DNA from: a virus
IMG/VR virus record: IMGVR_UViG_3300042301_005010
Coordinates: 1 to 64,000 of that record
Strand: one strand, 5' to 3'
DNA length: 64,000 nucleotides
Below, piece after piece: positions 31,299 to 40,453 of the stretch. The translations under genes and the position numbers were made by a program. Numbering within the stretch: the first letter of the stretch is position 1; every line of letters starts with the position of its first letter. The notes under the pieces are model-generated. The model made no database searches. It saw only the letters and a list, made by a program, of their open reading frames with translations, and was not told the DNA's origin.

Positions 31299-31969
31299 TG
31301 TCTAACAACTTTGTCCTACTTGATACCACCACAGGCTTGATCCGCGACTACCCCCGCCGGGATGATGAGCCTGTCGAGGGCCTTGATCCTCGTTACGAGG
31401 TGCTGCGGATCGTGCGCGAGCCAGCGCCTGAATACGACCCCGCAACGCACAGCCTCGGCGAAACCCGCACCATCGACCTCGAGGCCGGGGAATGGCGCTG
31501 GGGCTGGCTGGCTGCACCGCTGCCGCCGGTGGCCCCGCAGCCGGATTGGCGCATCTTCAAACGCACGCTCCTGGCCCACCCTGCGATCAATCTGCTGTTG
31601 GGTGGCAGCTTGGCAACGGCCCCGGCGGCTGGCCTGAGCCTGCCCGCCACTCTGTTGGCCGCTGCGGGCGGTGGCGATGTAGACGACTTCCGGGGCGCAT
31701 GGGTGGCGCTGCGGCGCCAAGGGCTGGTGACCCCCGAGCTGCTCCAGGAGGTGCGAGGCCTGGCTCTGACGCTGCACCTCCCCGAGGCGTTCCTGGCCGC
31801 CCTCGGCGGGGCTGCCCGTCCGTCCGCGACGGCGCTGGGGCAAGAGTGGGTTGATGCCGCCGGGGATCTGTGGGTCGTCGTGCAGGCCCGCGGCGAGGAT
31901 GGTCAGTTTCTGGCCGACGACCTCACCACGCCCGAGCGTGAATCGCTGGCATGGGAGAGGCAGGCATGA
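31298..31969 (+). CDS. Fibre-locus accessory protein (possible assembly factor)
   Basis: The ATG at 31298 is preceded by AAGGAGGA at the right spacing, decisive for the start. The first ~85 residues resemble fibre assembly or proximal domains (FVLLDTTTGLIRDYPRRDDE). The middle is Ala/Leu-rich helical and the end has WVDAAGDLWVVVQARGEDGQ. It lies between two adhesin genes with ATGA coupling to the next. Role inferred from position. Confidence 0.55.
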   Translation: MSNNFVLLDTTTGLIRDYPRRDDEPVEGLDPRYEVLRIVREPAPEYDPATHSLGETRTIDLEAGEWRWGWLAAPLPPVAPQPDWRIFKRTLLAHPAINLLLGGSLATAPAAGLSLPATLLAAAGGGDVDDFRGAWVALRRQGLVTPELLQEVRGLALTLHLPEAFLAALGGAARPSATALGQEWVDAAGDLWVVVQARGEDGQFLADDLTTPERESLAWERQA

Positions 31970-32841
31970 GCGTTATTTGGATTAATTCCGGGAGATTTTC
32001 GGCGGCGCCAACTCTATGGACCCTCGCAGACACAGCCACTGAGCTACTGCTGCTGCCGGACGAAGAGGGGACGATTACAGCTACATCGGGAGCGGTAAGT
32101 CAGATACGGGACTTCAAGAACAACGGCCGGGTATTTAACGGAGCTGCTGGAAGTCGGCCCACTATCACGGCAAATGCGTTAAATGGTAAGGCTTGCCTTA
32201 CCTTTAACGGATCGCAATGGCTTACCTTTGCAGGCTTGGCATCAGTATTCAATATGCTACATACAGCCGCCGGAGCTGGTTCAACGGTCGTTGCCGTGTG
32301 GAGAGCTGGAACCAACAGCAACCCTAACGCTTTTTACGGCTTGTTAGGGAACAGTGCCTTTGGAACACCAAACCATGGCTTTGCCATGGGTTTTGACGAC
32401 AGGCTGAGCACTATCAGAAACGACTCGGTGCTTGCCCAGATTGTTCGCGGCGTCTCTGGCCAGCCTACAGCGCAAAACGCATTAGCGGATAATACGCACC
32501 CAGCAAATACACCTACAATAATTGTCCATACGTCTAACCCCGCTGCATCCCTTCCAGCCGATAGGTCCATACTCAGGATCAATGGCACAGAGTTCAAAAA
32601 GAATATAGCCATAGGTGCCGCATCTACGGCAAACGCTACGCATCCGCTGCAAGTCGGTGCAGCCGGCGGCAATGTATTCCCGCTTGTCGGCGATGTATTC
32701 ATGCTTGGCATTTTGCCGCCTGGCACCACCCAAGACACCATCCTGCGGGCGGAAGGCTACGCAGCCGGCCCGGTGGCCGGGTGGAACCTGCAGAGCAACC
32801 TTGCCGCAGGGCACCCCTGGAAGTCCGCCGCCCCAACGTGA
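31966..32841 (+). CDS. Putative concanavalin/lectin-like adhesin
   Basis: 291 residues. A beta-rich layout (DTATELLLLPDEEGTITATS, LNGKACLTFNGSQWLTFAGL, AGSTVVAVWRAGT, ILRINGTEF, VFMLGILPPGTTQDTILRAE) matches LamG/concanavalin-like carbohydrate-binding proteins of phage tails. The gene is clearly less GC-rich than the core genes, as expected for a horizontally swapped receptor-binding part. Confidence 0.6.
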   Translation: MSVIWINSGRFSAAPTLWTLADTATELLLLPDEEGTITATSGAVSQIRDFKNNGRVFNGAAGSRPTITANALNGKACLTFNGSQWLTFAGLASVFNMLHTAAGAGSTVVAVWRAGTNSNPNAFYGLLGNSAFGTPNHGFAMGFDDRLSTIRNDSVLAQIVRGVSGQPTAQNALADNTHPANTPTIIVHTSNPAASLPADRSILRINGTEFKKNIAIGAASTANATHPLQVGAAGGNVFPLVGDVFMLGILPPGTTQDTILRAEGYAAGPVAGWNLQSNLAAGHPWKSAAPT

Positions 32842-32920
32842 CCCCGGCGGCCAATCCTCCCTATCACCATGCCCATACTTGACTCAGAACGCTGCAGGCC
32901 CTGTGGATCGACGAACTGAA

Positions 32921-33163
32921 ATGGTGCAGCTGGCCACTGAGCTGCTGAGTGAACAGATCCGCCCGGTGCGGATCGTGTCGATCTCCGATGCCGGTGGTGA
33001 GCCCCAAGGCGAGTTCGTATCGAACCAGACGCGATTCACCTTCAAGTTCACCAAGGGCGGAATGGTGACCTACAAGCCCAAGGGCCAGGGCGGCGGCGGC
33101 CGGGAGGACAGCGATCTCCAGGCCCGGATTGAGCGCATTAAAACCCGTCTCGGAGCATCGTGA
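32921..33163 (+). CDS. Hypothetical protein, 80 aa
   Basis: ATG at 32921 (MVQLATELLSEQIRPVRIVS), a GTG upstream is possible. Ends in a basic, glycine-rich part (KPKGQGGGGRED) and a helix. Stop overlaps the next start (TGATG). Unknown, within the fibre locus. Confidence 0.6.
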   Translation: MVQLATELLSEQIRPVRIVSISDAGGEPQGEFVSNQTRFTFKFTKGGMVTYKPKGQGGGGREDSDLQARIERIKTRLGAS

Positions 33164-33597
33164 TGAACTGGCTCGATGGACTGCTGGAGCCCCTGCTGGA
33201 TCGCCTCGCCCTGAAGCTGGCGCTCAAGGTCCGCGCCCAGCTGGATGGTGCGATCGATGCCGCGCTAGATCGGGCGGAAGACCGGATCGACACGGCCTTT
33301 GAGGGGCTGGAGGAGCGGCTGCAGGCAGCTGCCACAAAGCCCATCGCGGAGCTGAAAGCGGCGCTGGCGCCGGTCATCACCTTGCAGCAGCAGCTCCAGG
33401 GTGATGTCTGGTCGAATGCTGCAGAGATCCAGCAGCAGGCGATTGAGGAGGCGGCCAAAGCTGCCGGGATGATCCCAGCCAAAGAAATGGAGGGCCAGAT
33501 CGGCTTCGCAGTGGCCTCGGCGCGTGCTGCCGCGGTGGATCACCTGCGCAGCCGCTTGACGCCGCCCCGGCCGTGGAAGGAGATCCCTGATCGATGA
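33163..33597 (+). CDS. Coiled-coil protein, 144 aa
   Basis: From the ATG at 33163, a long amphipathic helix (LDGAIDAALDRAEDRIDTAF, EGLEERLQAAATKPIAELKA) followed by EIQQQAIEEAAKAAGM. Looks like a fibre-associated or head-assembly coiled coil. The stop overlaps the start of the large polyvalent gene (ATGA). Confidence 0.65.
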   Translation: MNWLDGLLEPLLDRLALKLALKVRAQLDGAIDAALDRAEDRIDTAFEGLEERLQAAATKPIAELKAALAPVITLQQQLQGDVWSNAAEIQQQAIEEAAKAAGMIPAKEMEGQIGFAVASARAAAVDHLRSRLTPPRPWKEIPDR

Positions 33598-36500
33598 GTC
33601 GCCACCAGTCCCTGCTGGATCGCCTCTCGGCCATCGAGGCCCAGCTCGTCTCGACGAACCGGCAGGCCCTGCCCCGGCGGCCCATGGCCCTGCGGCATGA
33701 CGCTGGCGATCGGGTCTCCCCGGTGCTGCAGCAGCTACTGGCCGAGGTGCTTCCCGGCGCCCTGGTGCTCGACTGGCGGCAGGAGGGTGCTGCCCATGCC
33801 GGGCGGATGGCCGCCGATGGCCTGGTCTTTCAATTCCGTGTCGATGCCGAAGGCGTCGGCTATCGCCCCGCTTGGGAGGGGGTGCTGCAGCGTGGCTGGG
33901 AGCTGCGATCGGATTCGTTCCTGCAGCTGCGGGCCCCCGGCTCCCGGATGGACTTCCGCCGCACCCGGGCCGGCAGTGGCCAGAAGCGGAAATGCGCCAC
34001 CGGCTACGGCTGCGGCAACGCCTGCATCTCCCTCCAGAAGGAGTGCCGGATCGCCCCCCGTTCAGCGCTCGGCAAGGGCCGCCTGCGGCGCCTCCAACAG
34101 CTGGCTGCCGCCGGCGACCAGTCGGCCGGGGCCACCGCCAGCCAGGTGCAGGCCTCCCGCGGGGCGGCCGCAGCGGCCCTGCAGAAGGACCGCACCACCC
34201 AACGGGTGCAGAAGCTGCTCGAGCGGCCGGAGATTGCCGAGTTCCTGCGCACCGGCAAGCTCCCCGCCACGGCCAACAGCTCCACCGAGCCCGGGACCGT
34301 CCGGGAGATGAAGCCAGGGGAGATCGGCTTCGATCCCTCCCGGTTCCAGTACAAGCTCAACGCCACCGCCACCACCGGCGAGGTGGGCAGCCTGTCGGGG
34401 GTGCGCAAGTGGGACGCCAACCTTTCCGGCGTGATGGCTGTCTGGAAGGACCCAGGCGACGGCAAGGTCTACGTGATCAATGGCCATAACAGGCTGGCCC
34501 TGGCCAACCGCCTGGGGGCGGAGGCCGTCACGGTGCGGTTCCTCAATGCCGCCACCGCCACCGAGGCCCGGGCGATCGGGGCCCTGCAGAACATCGCCGA
34601 AGGGGCAGGCTCCCCCATGGATGCGGCCAAATTTTTCCGCGACACCGGCATCAAAAACCAGCAGGACGTGGAGGCCCGGGGCCTGCCCCTGGGCAGCGGC
34701 CAGGCCGCGAAGGGGCTGAGCCTCAGCAAGCTCCCCGGCGACGTGTTCAACGCCGTGGTGCGCGGGGACCTGACGGAGAACCGCGGGGCGATCATCGGCG
34801 GTAGTGGCCTCGATGACACGAAGCAGCGGGAGGTGTTCAAGATGATCGGCTCCCGCAAGGCCATCACCGATCAGACCCTGCAGGAGCTGGTGGAGCATGC
34901 CGCTGCCAGCGTGCAACGCACCCAGACCACGATGAGCCTGTTCGGCGAGACCGAGGAGGCGAAAGACAACTTGATCACCCGGGCCAAGCTCTCCGCCTCC
35001 CTGAAGGCCAAGATCAGCCGCGAGAAGAGGTTGTTCGCCACCGTCAGCAAGGCCAAGGCCGCCACCAGCCTGACCGAGAAGGGGGGGAACGTGATCAATC
35101 AGGAGCAGAGCGCCAAGGTGGCCGGCGAGGCCAGCGAGGCCCTGGGGGTGTTCGAGCGGCTGAAGAGCAGCGCCGGCCCGATCAGCTCTGCCCTCAACCG
35201 TGCCGCCGATCGGGTGGAGGCCGGCGAGGCCGAGGCCACGGTGCGGAAGGAGCTGGAGCGCGATGTCTTCGCCGCTGTCGAGCAGGAGCTGGTGTCGGTA
35301 GGGCTGCGCAAGCGGCCCCGGGCCGACAGCCTGCAGGAACGGATCGATGCCCTCAAACGGAAATGCAGCACCGGTTACGGCTGCGGGTCGGCCTGCATCA
35401 GCCTCCGGAAGGAATGTCGCACCACTCCCCGCAGCGCCATCGGGAAGGAGCGCATGAAGCGGCTGCTGGCCCTGGCCCAGGGCGAAATCAAGCCCAAGGG
35501 GATAGGTGTGCCTAAAGCAGCCGAAGCGGCCACCATGGCGGCTGATCTGCAGGGTCGGCGCACCGGCCAGGCTCAGGAGCTGCGATTCCAGCGCCAGGCT
35601 GCTCGTCGAGCCAAGGCTGGTCAAGAGAAACAAACCAATCCCTACCGGCCAACTCCGCAAATTAAGGAGGGCGTCACCTTAAAGCCAATGAGCATCGCTG
35701 CAGGAGGCGATACAAACTACGATCCAGCAGTAGAGAAGAGAAAAGCAGCGGGTGGCCTGAAGTATTACCGCACCCAGCGTGGAGGAGCCACCAAGCAAAA
35801 CTACTTTTTCCGGGATCGCCAGGCAGCAGAGCACTGGTACGCAGACCACAACGCTAAAAGTGACGCGGATGCCGAGGAGGGCACCCATAATCGCCGTGGC
35901 AACGAGTGGCAGGCCGAGTACAAGGCCTCCTATGTGGGCAATCGAAACCTTCTGCGAGACACCAGCGACCGCGAAGTGCTGGAGACAGTTGAGGCCTTTG
36001 CAGCTGCCGGCACAGCAACAAGAGGGGGGACCGCAACAGATGTGCGCATCGGTGGCAACAAGCATTCCAGGCCGATTCGAGAGGGCACGTTTGCAAATGG
36101 GAACGCATCAGAAGGCTCACCCCAGCCGGTGCTGACCAACCCCGGCCGCCAGGATCCCGGCCTAGCCCCCAACGCCAAGCAGCCAGGCCTCAACGCCCAG
36201 GACGTGACCACCAGCAAGCAGCAGGCCGCCTTCGCCCGGCAGCAGCAGCAGGCAGCCCAGGCCGCCGGGGATCAATCCGGGGCTCAGGCCTGGCAGAAGG
36301 AGGAGCGGACGGTGGAGCGCAACCGGCTGGCCACCGCCATCTCCAGCAGCAAGCAGAGCCAGAGCTCGCTGTTTGGGGTCACCGAATACGACGAGACCAT
36401 GCCGCTGTTCAAGGGACAACCCGCCAGCACCCCCAGCACCGGCGGAAGCCTGGCCGTCCAGTCCGGCGGTGGAGCAGCCGCCCGGCCCACGGCGGCCGGC

Positions 36501-37028
36501 CCTGCCTCCAAACCCGGCAGCGTCTCACAAGCCCTCAAGCAGACCCTGGGGGCCCTCAGGGCCGCCGACGCCCGGCAGATGGGCATGATTGCTGAGCAGC
36601 TCTTCGAGGCCGGCTGGACGATCGACCGCCGCACCCGCTACCGGGGCATGAGCAAGGATCAGGCCCGGGAGAAGTTCAAAATCGAGTTTGCCCAGAAGAT
36701 GCAGGCCCAGGCCAGCTCCCCTGAAGCTGCCGCCCGATCCGCGGCAATGCGCAACCGTGCCGGCGCCTCCGGAACGGTCTCTGGTGCCCTGAAGAGCGTG
36801 CTCGAGGACATGAAGGCCCAGGACAAGCGGCTGAACGATCTCCAGAAGCAGACGATCGACCTGCGCATCCAGGCAGAGGAGCAGTTTGGTGGTGAGGAGG
36901 GCGAAGATCAATCGCTGGGTGGTGGCCGGCCGCGGCGGCGCCTCGGCGGCGGCCGCCGCCGGGATGCCGACATCCTCGAAGCCCGGATTGACGCCCTGCG
37001 GGTCCAATGCGCCACCATGAGCCGATGA
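33594..37028 (+). CDS. Large polyvalent protein with ParB-like domain and two four-Cys modules
   Basis: 1,144 residues. Residues ~130-165 and ~588-625 carry the module KC-x5-C-x3-C-x6-C (Cys 134/140/144/151 and 591/597/601/608) followed by P-R-S-A-(L/I)-G-K. Residues ~240-400 are ParB-like: REMKPGEIGFDPSRFQYK, VYVINGHNRLALANRLGAEA, then helices, with SLFGETEEAKDN as a linker. After the second module comes an AT-richer segment (~690-800) with basic and aromatic residues, then Gln/Ala-rich and helical parts. The C-terminus ends RIDALRVQCATMSR, a fragment of the module start. Likely packaged and ejected with DNA, by analogy with polyvalent proteins. Confidence 0.8.
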   Translation: MSRHQSLLDRLSAIEAQLVSTNRQALPRRPMALRHDAGDRVSPVLQQLLAEVLPGALVLDWRQEGAAHAGRMAADGLVFQFRVDAEGVGYRPAWEGVLQRGWELRSDSFLQLRAPGSRMDFRRTRAGSGQKRKCATGYGCGNACISLQKECRIAPRSALGKGRLRRLQQLAAAGDQSAGATASQVQASRGAAAAALQKDRTTQRVQKLLERPEIAEFLRTGKLPATANSSTEPGTVREMKPGEIGFDPSRFQYKLNATATTGEVGSLSGVRKWDANLSGVMAVWKDPGDGKVYVINGHNRLALANRLGAEAVTVRFLNAATATEARAIGALQNIAEGAGSPMDAAKFFRDTGIKNQQDVEARGLPLGSGQAAKGLSLSKLPGDVFNAVVRGDLTENRGAIIGGSGLDDTKQREVFKMIGSRKAITDQTLQELVEHAAASVQRTQTTMSLFGETEEAKDNLITRAKLSASLKAKISREKRLFATVSKAKAATSLTEKGGNVINQEQSAKVAGEASEALGVFERLKSSAGPISSALNRAADRVEAGEAEATVRKELERDVFAAVEQELVSVGLRKRPRADSLQERIDALKRKCSTGYGCGSACISLRKECRTTPRSAIGKERMKRLLALAQGEIKPKGIGVPKAAEAATMAADLQGRRTGQAQELRFQRQAARRAKAGQEKQTNPYRPTPQIKEGVTLKPMSIAAGGDTNYDPAVEKRKAAGGLKYYRTQRGGATKQNYFFRDRQAAEHWYADHNAKSDADAEEGTHNRRGNEWQAEYKASYVGNRNLLRDTSDREVLETVEAFAAAGTATRGGTATDVRIGGNKHSRPIREGTFANGNASEGSPQPVLTNPGRQDPGLAPNAKQPGLNAQDVTTSKQQAAFARQQQQAAQAAGDQSGAQAWQKEERTVERNRLATAISSSKQSQSSLFGVTEYDETMPLFKGQPASTPSTGGSLAVQSGGGAAARPTAAGPASKPGSVSQALKQTLGALRAADARQMGMIAEQLFEAGWTIDRRTRYRGMSKDQAREKFKIEFAQKMQAQASSPEAAARSAAMRNRAGASGTVSGALKSVLEDMKAQDKRLNDLQKQTIDLRIQAEEQFGGEEGEDQSLGGGRPRRRLGGGRRRDADILEARIDALRVQCATMSR

Positions 37029-37177
37029 CCAGCACCACCCCCGCCACCCCCCAGGCCCCCCGCAGCGATGGCGAGGCCATCGACTGGGCCAACGTGGCAG
37101 TGGAGACCACCGTGATGCTGCGCTTGCAGGAGGCCCCTTCAGTGGCCGCGGCGCGCAGCCAGCGCAAGCCCCGCTGA
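37025..37177 (+). CDS. Small protein, 50 aa
   Basis: The ATG at 37025 overlaps the polyvalent gene stop (ATGA). 50 residues with DWANVAVETTVMLRLQEAPS and a basic tail. Its TGA (37175-37177) abuts the stop of the convergent HTH gene. Unknown function. Confidence 0.5.
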   Translation: MTSTTPATPQAPRSDGEAIDWANVAVETTVMLRLQEAPSVAAARSQRKPR

Positions 37178-37405
37178 TCAGAGCCCCAGCAGCAGGGCCG
37201 GATCGATCGCGAGCAGCAGGCAGATGGATCGCAGCTGGCCTGGGTTTGGATCGCGCTCGCCTGAACACCACCGGCTGACGGCGCTGCGGTGCACCTCCAG
37301 CTGCTCCGCCAGCTGCTGCTGGCTGACGCCCCGCTGTCGCAAGATCACGCCCAACCGTGCACCCAACAGCCGGCGGACCATCGCGTCAGGCAGGAGTGTT
37401 GCCAT
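37178..37405 (-). CDS. XRE-family HTH regulator
   Basis: 75 residues. LGARLGVILRQRGVSQQQLA, EQLEVHRSAVSRWCSGERDP and the following helix are a complete XRE/Cro-type HTH. Oriented against the late genes, between the polyvalent gene and the capsid protease gene. It may repress the head operon, whose GTG start lies 76 bp away on the other strand. Confidence 0.85.
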   Translation of the reverse strand: MATLLPDAMVRRLLGARLGVILRQRGVSQQQLAEQLEVHRSAVSRWCSGERDPNPGQLRSICLLLAIDPALLLGL

Positions 37406-37480
37406 GGTGCGTTTATGGCATCAACCCCATAAGCATAAAGCTGGCGGCTTCATCTTTCTGGTAGCTCCTGCTATCTGCCG

Positions 37481-38803
37481 GTGCAGTTTCGTTTCGATCG
37501 CTCAAGCCTGCCCGCCAGCTTTCTGGAAACCCCAGAGGGCTATTTGCGCGTGCGTGGGACGTTCTCCCGCAGCGGCTGCCAGACCTACACCAACCCGGAT
37601 GGGTCTAAGCGGGTCGAGTATCGCCCGCCGGAGGAGGTGTCCCGCCCGGATTCCCTCCTGTCGATGGGCGGCCTGCCGGTGACGCTGGAGCATCCGCCCC
37701 AGCTGCTCACGCCCGACACCGTGCGGCAACACACCCGGGGCCACAGCGGCACCCAGGTGGAGTTCACCGACGGCTTCGTGCATGGCACCGTCACCTTGAC
37801 GGATCGCGAAGCCATCGAGGCCGTCAAGCGCCGCGATGCGGTGGAGCTCTCTGTGGGCTACCGCTGCGACTACGACCCCACCCCAGGCACAGCCCCCGAT
37901 GGCACCCGATACGACGGGGTGCAGCGCAACATCAGCGGCAATCACCTAGCCGTCACCCGTCAGGCCCGCGCGGGCTCCGAAGTGCGGCTGCACTTCGACT
38001 CCGCCGATGCCGACGACCCGCCGATTGTTGCCGTCTCCGCCGATCTCCTCCCTTCCCTCCCTGAGGCCACCCCCATGCCCGCCCCCGCTCAAACCTCTGA
38101 CCGTGCCGACATGAAGAACCCCCCCGCCAAAGCCGACGCCAAGGCCAAGGCCAAGGCCAAGGCCGAGGAGGAGATGGACCCTGAAGCCATGGAAGGCGAC
38201 GACGGCATGGCCGGTGACGACGACCAGGAGAAGGAAGACGGCTACGACATGGCCAAGGGCAAGAAGACCCGTGGCGACTCTGCCACCCCCGGCCGCAACG
38301 TGCCCTGGGAGGTTTACAAAGCCACCGTCGATGATCTGGCCGCCGCTGAGTTGCGGTTCGACAGCCTCTCCGTGCAGCTCTCTGAGCTGGAGCAGCTGGT
38401 GGCTGAGCGCACCGATTCTTCTCCCGAGCCCGATCCTGAGCTGATCCAGCAGCTGGTGGCCGAGCGGGTCGATGTGCTGGAGAAGGCCGGCATGCTCTCC
38501 GGCAAGCGGGAGCGCCATGACGGCCTCTCCAACCGCGAGGTGATGGAGCTGGCCCTCGAGGCTGCTGAGGTGCGGATCGACGGGATCGAGGACCGCAGCG
38601 ACGAATACGTCGCTGCCCGTTTCGATGCCGCCTACGAGACCGCCGCAGCGATCCCCTACTTCCCCGGTGCCGCCAACCTGCTGGCCCGCCAGCTGCAGGG
38701 CATCACCACCCCCCGCAGCGACAGCAGCGGCGACGGCATCGCTGCAGCCGCGGCGGAGCACCAGCAGGCGGTGGCGAATGCCTGGCAGGCCACGGCCGCC
38801 TGA
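37481..38803 (+). CDS. DUF2213 prohead protease/scaffold protein
   Basis: 440 residues from GTG at 37481. The N-terminal domain (SFLETPEGYLRVRGTFSRSG, YRPPEEVSRPDSLLSMGGLP, VTLEHPP, ELSVGYRCDYD, NHLAVTRQARAGSEVRL) matches DUF2213, a family next to capsid genes that acts as maturation protease or scaffold. A Lys/Ala hexamer-repeat linker (38138-38166, AAGGCC units) and an acidic, helical C-terminal scaffold region follow. The capsid genes come directly after. Confidence 0.85.
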   Translation: MQFRFDRSSLPASFLETPEGYLRVRGTFSRSGCQTYTNPDGSKRVEYRPPEEVSRPDSLLSMGGLPVTLEHPPQLLTPDTVRQHTRGHSGTQVEFTDGFVHGTVTLTDREAIEAVKRRDAVELSVGYRCDYDPTPGTAPDGTRYDGVQRNISGNHLAVTRQARAGSEVRLHFDSADADDPPIVAVSADLLPSLPEATPMPAPAQTSDRADMKNPPAKADAKAKAKAKAEEEMDPEAMEGDDGMAGDDDQEKEDGYDMAKGKKTRGDSATPGRNVPWEVYKATVDDLAAAELRFDSLSVQLSELEQLVAERTDSSPEPDPELIQQLVAERVDVLEKAGMLSGKRERHDGLSNREVMELALEAAEVRIDGIEDRSDEYVAARFDAAYETAAAIPYFPGAANLLARQLQGITTPRSDSSGDGIAAAAAEHQQAVANAWQATAA

Positions 38804-38849
38804 TTCCGTTCCCGCCCTTCCCTGACCCCCTTTCCTTCGCATCAGACCC

Positions 38850-39413
38850 ATGGCCCAGACCTTCACCAATAACGCCGGCACCGTTTTCGCCGGTGTTGGC
38901 CGCGACTACCCCATGCAGATGGGCATCGGCCGCATCGGTGAGCTCGCCGACATCAGCAACAGCACCATCATCAGCGGCAATAACGAAACGACCGCCCGTA
39001 TCCTCTTTGGCATCCCGCTCATCCGGAACGGCTCTGGCGTCCTGCCCAACTCTGTCACCCCTGCGGTGGCCGCCTCCACGATCTTTGGCTTGAGCGTCCT
39101 GACCGACGTCCATGAGGTTTCCCACCGCCAGGCAGCGACGCCGTATCAGGAGGGCATCGAGCCCAACGATGCGGTGAACGTCCTGAAGGTCGGCGCCATC
39201 TACATCGATTGCTGGGAATCTCTCGCCCCCGGCAACGCCCTGCGCTACTTCAAGAGCGGCATCTACGCGGGCCGCTGGGGCAAAACCGCCAGCACCGGCA
39301 ACAGCCTCAACTTCTCCGCCGGTGGCTGGGAGATCGAGCGTCCGGCGGCTGCTGGTGGCCTGGCCATCGTGCGCTTCAACACCCCGGCGGCTCTGGTTGT
39401 CACCGCTGACTGA
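38850..39413 (+). CDS. Capsid decoration/cement protein
   Basis: 187 residues, beta-rich (MAQTFTNNAGTVFAGVGRDY, AVNVLKVGAIYIDCWESLAP). Size, composition and position between protease and major capsid gene match structural cement proteins of DUF2184-type phages. Call rests on context. Confidence 0.65.
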   Translation: MAQTFTNNAGTVFAGVGRDYPMQMGIGRIGELADISNSTIISGNNETTARILFGIPLIRNGSGVLPNSVTPAVAASTIFGLSVLTDVHEVSHRQAATPYQEGIEPNDAVNVLKVGAIYIDCWESLAPGNALRYFKSGIYAGRWGKTASTGNSLNFSAGGWEIERPAAAGGLAIVRFNTPAALVVTAD

Positions 39414-39468
39414 TCACTCCCCCTGACCCGATCACCATCACCCCCTGCCCTCCTCCCGGAGACGACCC

Positions 39469-40401
39469 ATGAGCCACCGCCTGGACAACTACAACGAGGG
39501 AGCGTTCCTCGCCGATCAGCTGCAGCACATCATCCCTGGTGTGCTGCGCAAGCCCTACGCCGAGATCGTCTACCCCAAAATCTGCCCCGTCAGCTTCGAG
39601 GTGAACCCCGGCGCCACGTCGATCAAGCGCACGATCTGGGACCGCACCGGCAACTACGACCTGATCTCCGATGCTGCCGACGACCTGCCGGTGTCCGGCG
39701 TGAAGGTCGGGGAGATCGTCAACGAGACGAGAGAATTTGGTGGATCATTCGTCTACACCCAGTCCGAGCTGCTGTCGGCAAAAATGGCCGGCGTGGCCCT
39801 CACCAGCGAGCGCGCCGATGCGGTGCGCGACGCCTACGAGCGCCGCAACAACACCACCTGCCTGTTCGGTCGGGCAGGCACCGGCCTGCGCGGCATGCTC
39901 AACCACCCCGCCATCGACCGTGTGGTGGTGACCGGAAACTCCTCTGATGCCTGGTTCAACGACCCCAACACCACGCCCCAGCAGATGCTCGATCTGCTCA
40001 ACTACGGGGTCACTCAGATGCGCGCCAACTCCAAGCAGGTGGAGCAGCCCGACTCCGTGCTGATGGGTGAGTCGGACCATCGGATCGTTAGCACCACCTG
40101 CCGCTCCTCCACCGACAACACCACGGTGCTGGAGCTGTTCCTGAAGATGAACCCCAGCATCAAGTCGGTGGAGCCGATCAACGAGCTCGACCCGGCCAAC
40201 TCCGGCGGCAACCTCACCGCTCGCCGGATGCTCTTCTACCGGAAGGATCCAACCAAAGGGAAGTTTCACATCCCCCTGCCCCTCACCTTTCTCCCCCCCC
40301 AGCCGAAGAACCTCAAGTTCATCGTTCCCTCGATGAGCAAGCTCGGCGGATTCATCCCCGAATTCCCCCTCGCGTTCCTCTACATCGAGGACGGCGGCTG
40401 A
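39469..40401 (+). CDS. Major capsid protein (DUF2184 family)
   Basis: 310 residues. GAFLADQLQHIIPGVLRKPY, VNPGATSIKRTIWDRTGNYD, GEIVNETREFGGSFVYTQSE, GLRGMLNHPAIDRVVV and FIVPSMSKLGGFIPEFPLAF follow DUF2184 HK97-fold capsid proteins. GGAGACGACCC precedes the ATG. Forms the icosahedral shell. Confidence 0.88.
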   Translation: MSHRLDNYNEGAFLADQLQHIIPGVLRKPYAEIVYPKICPVSFEVNPGATSIKRTIWDRTGNYDLISDAADDLPVSGVKVGEIVNETREFGGSFVYTQSELLSAKMAGVALTSERADAVRDAYERRNNTTCLFGRAGTGLRGMLNHPAIDRVVVTGNSSDAWFNDPNTTPQQMLDLLNYGVTQMRANSKQVEQPDSVLMGESDHRIVSTTCRSSTDNTTVLELFLKMNPSIKSVEPINELDPANSGGNLTARRMLFYRKDPTKGKFHIPLPLTFLPPQPKNLKFIVPSMSKLGGFIPEFPLAFLYIEDGG

Positions 40402-40453
40402 ACACGGCTGATCGGCTTCATCCCCCTGCGCACCCTTCCTCCATCCGCTCCCT

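Noticed and set aside
34062-35660. 532-codon ORF on the minus strand
   Set aside because: Lies fully antisense to the polyvalent gene. High-GC coding DNA often leaves this frame open. The translation is Gly/Leu/Ala-rich without domains.
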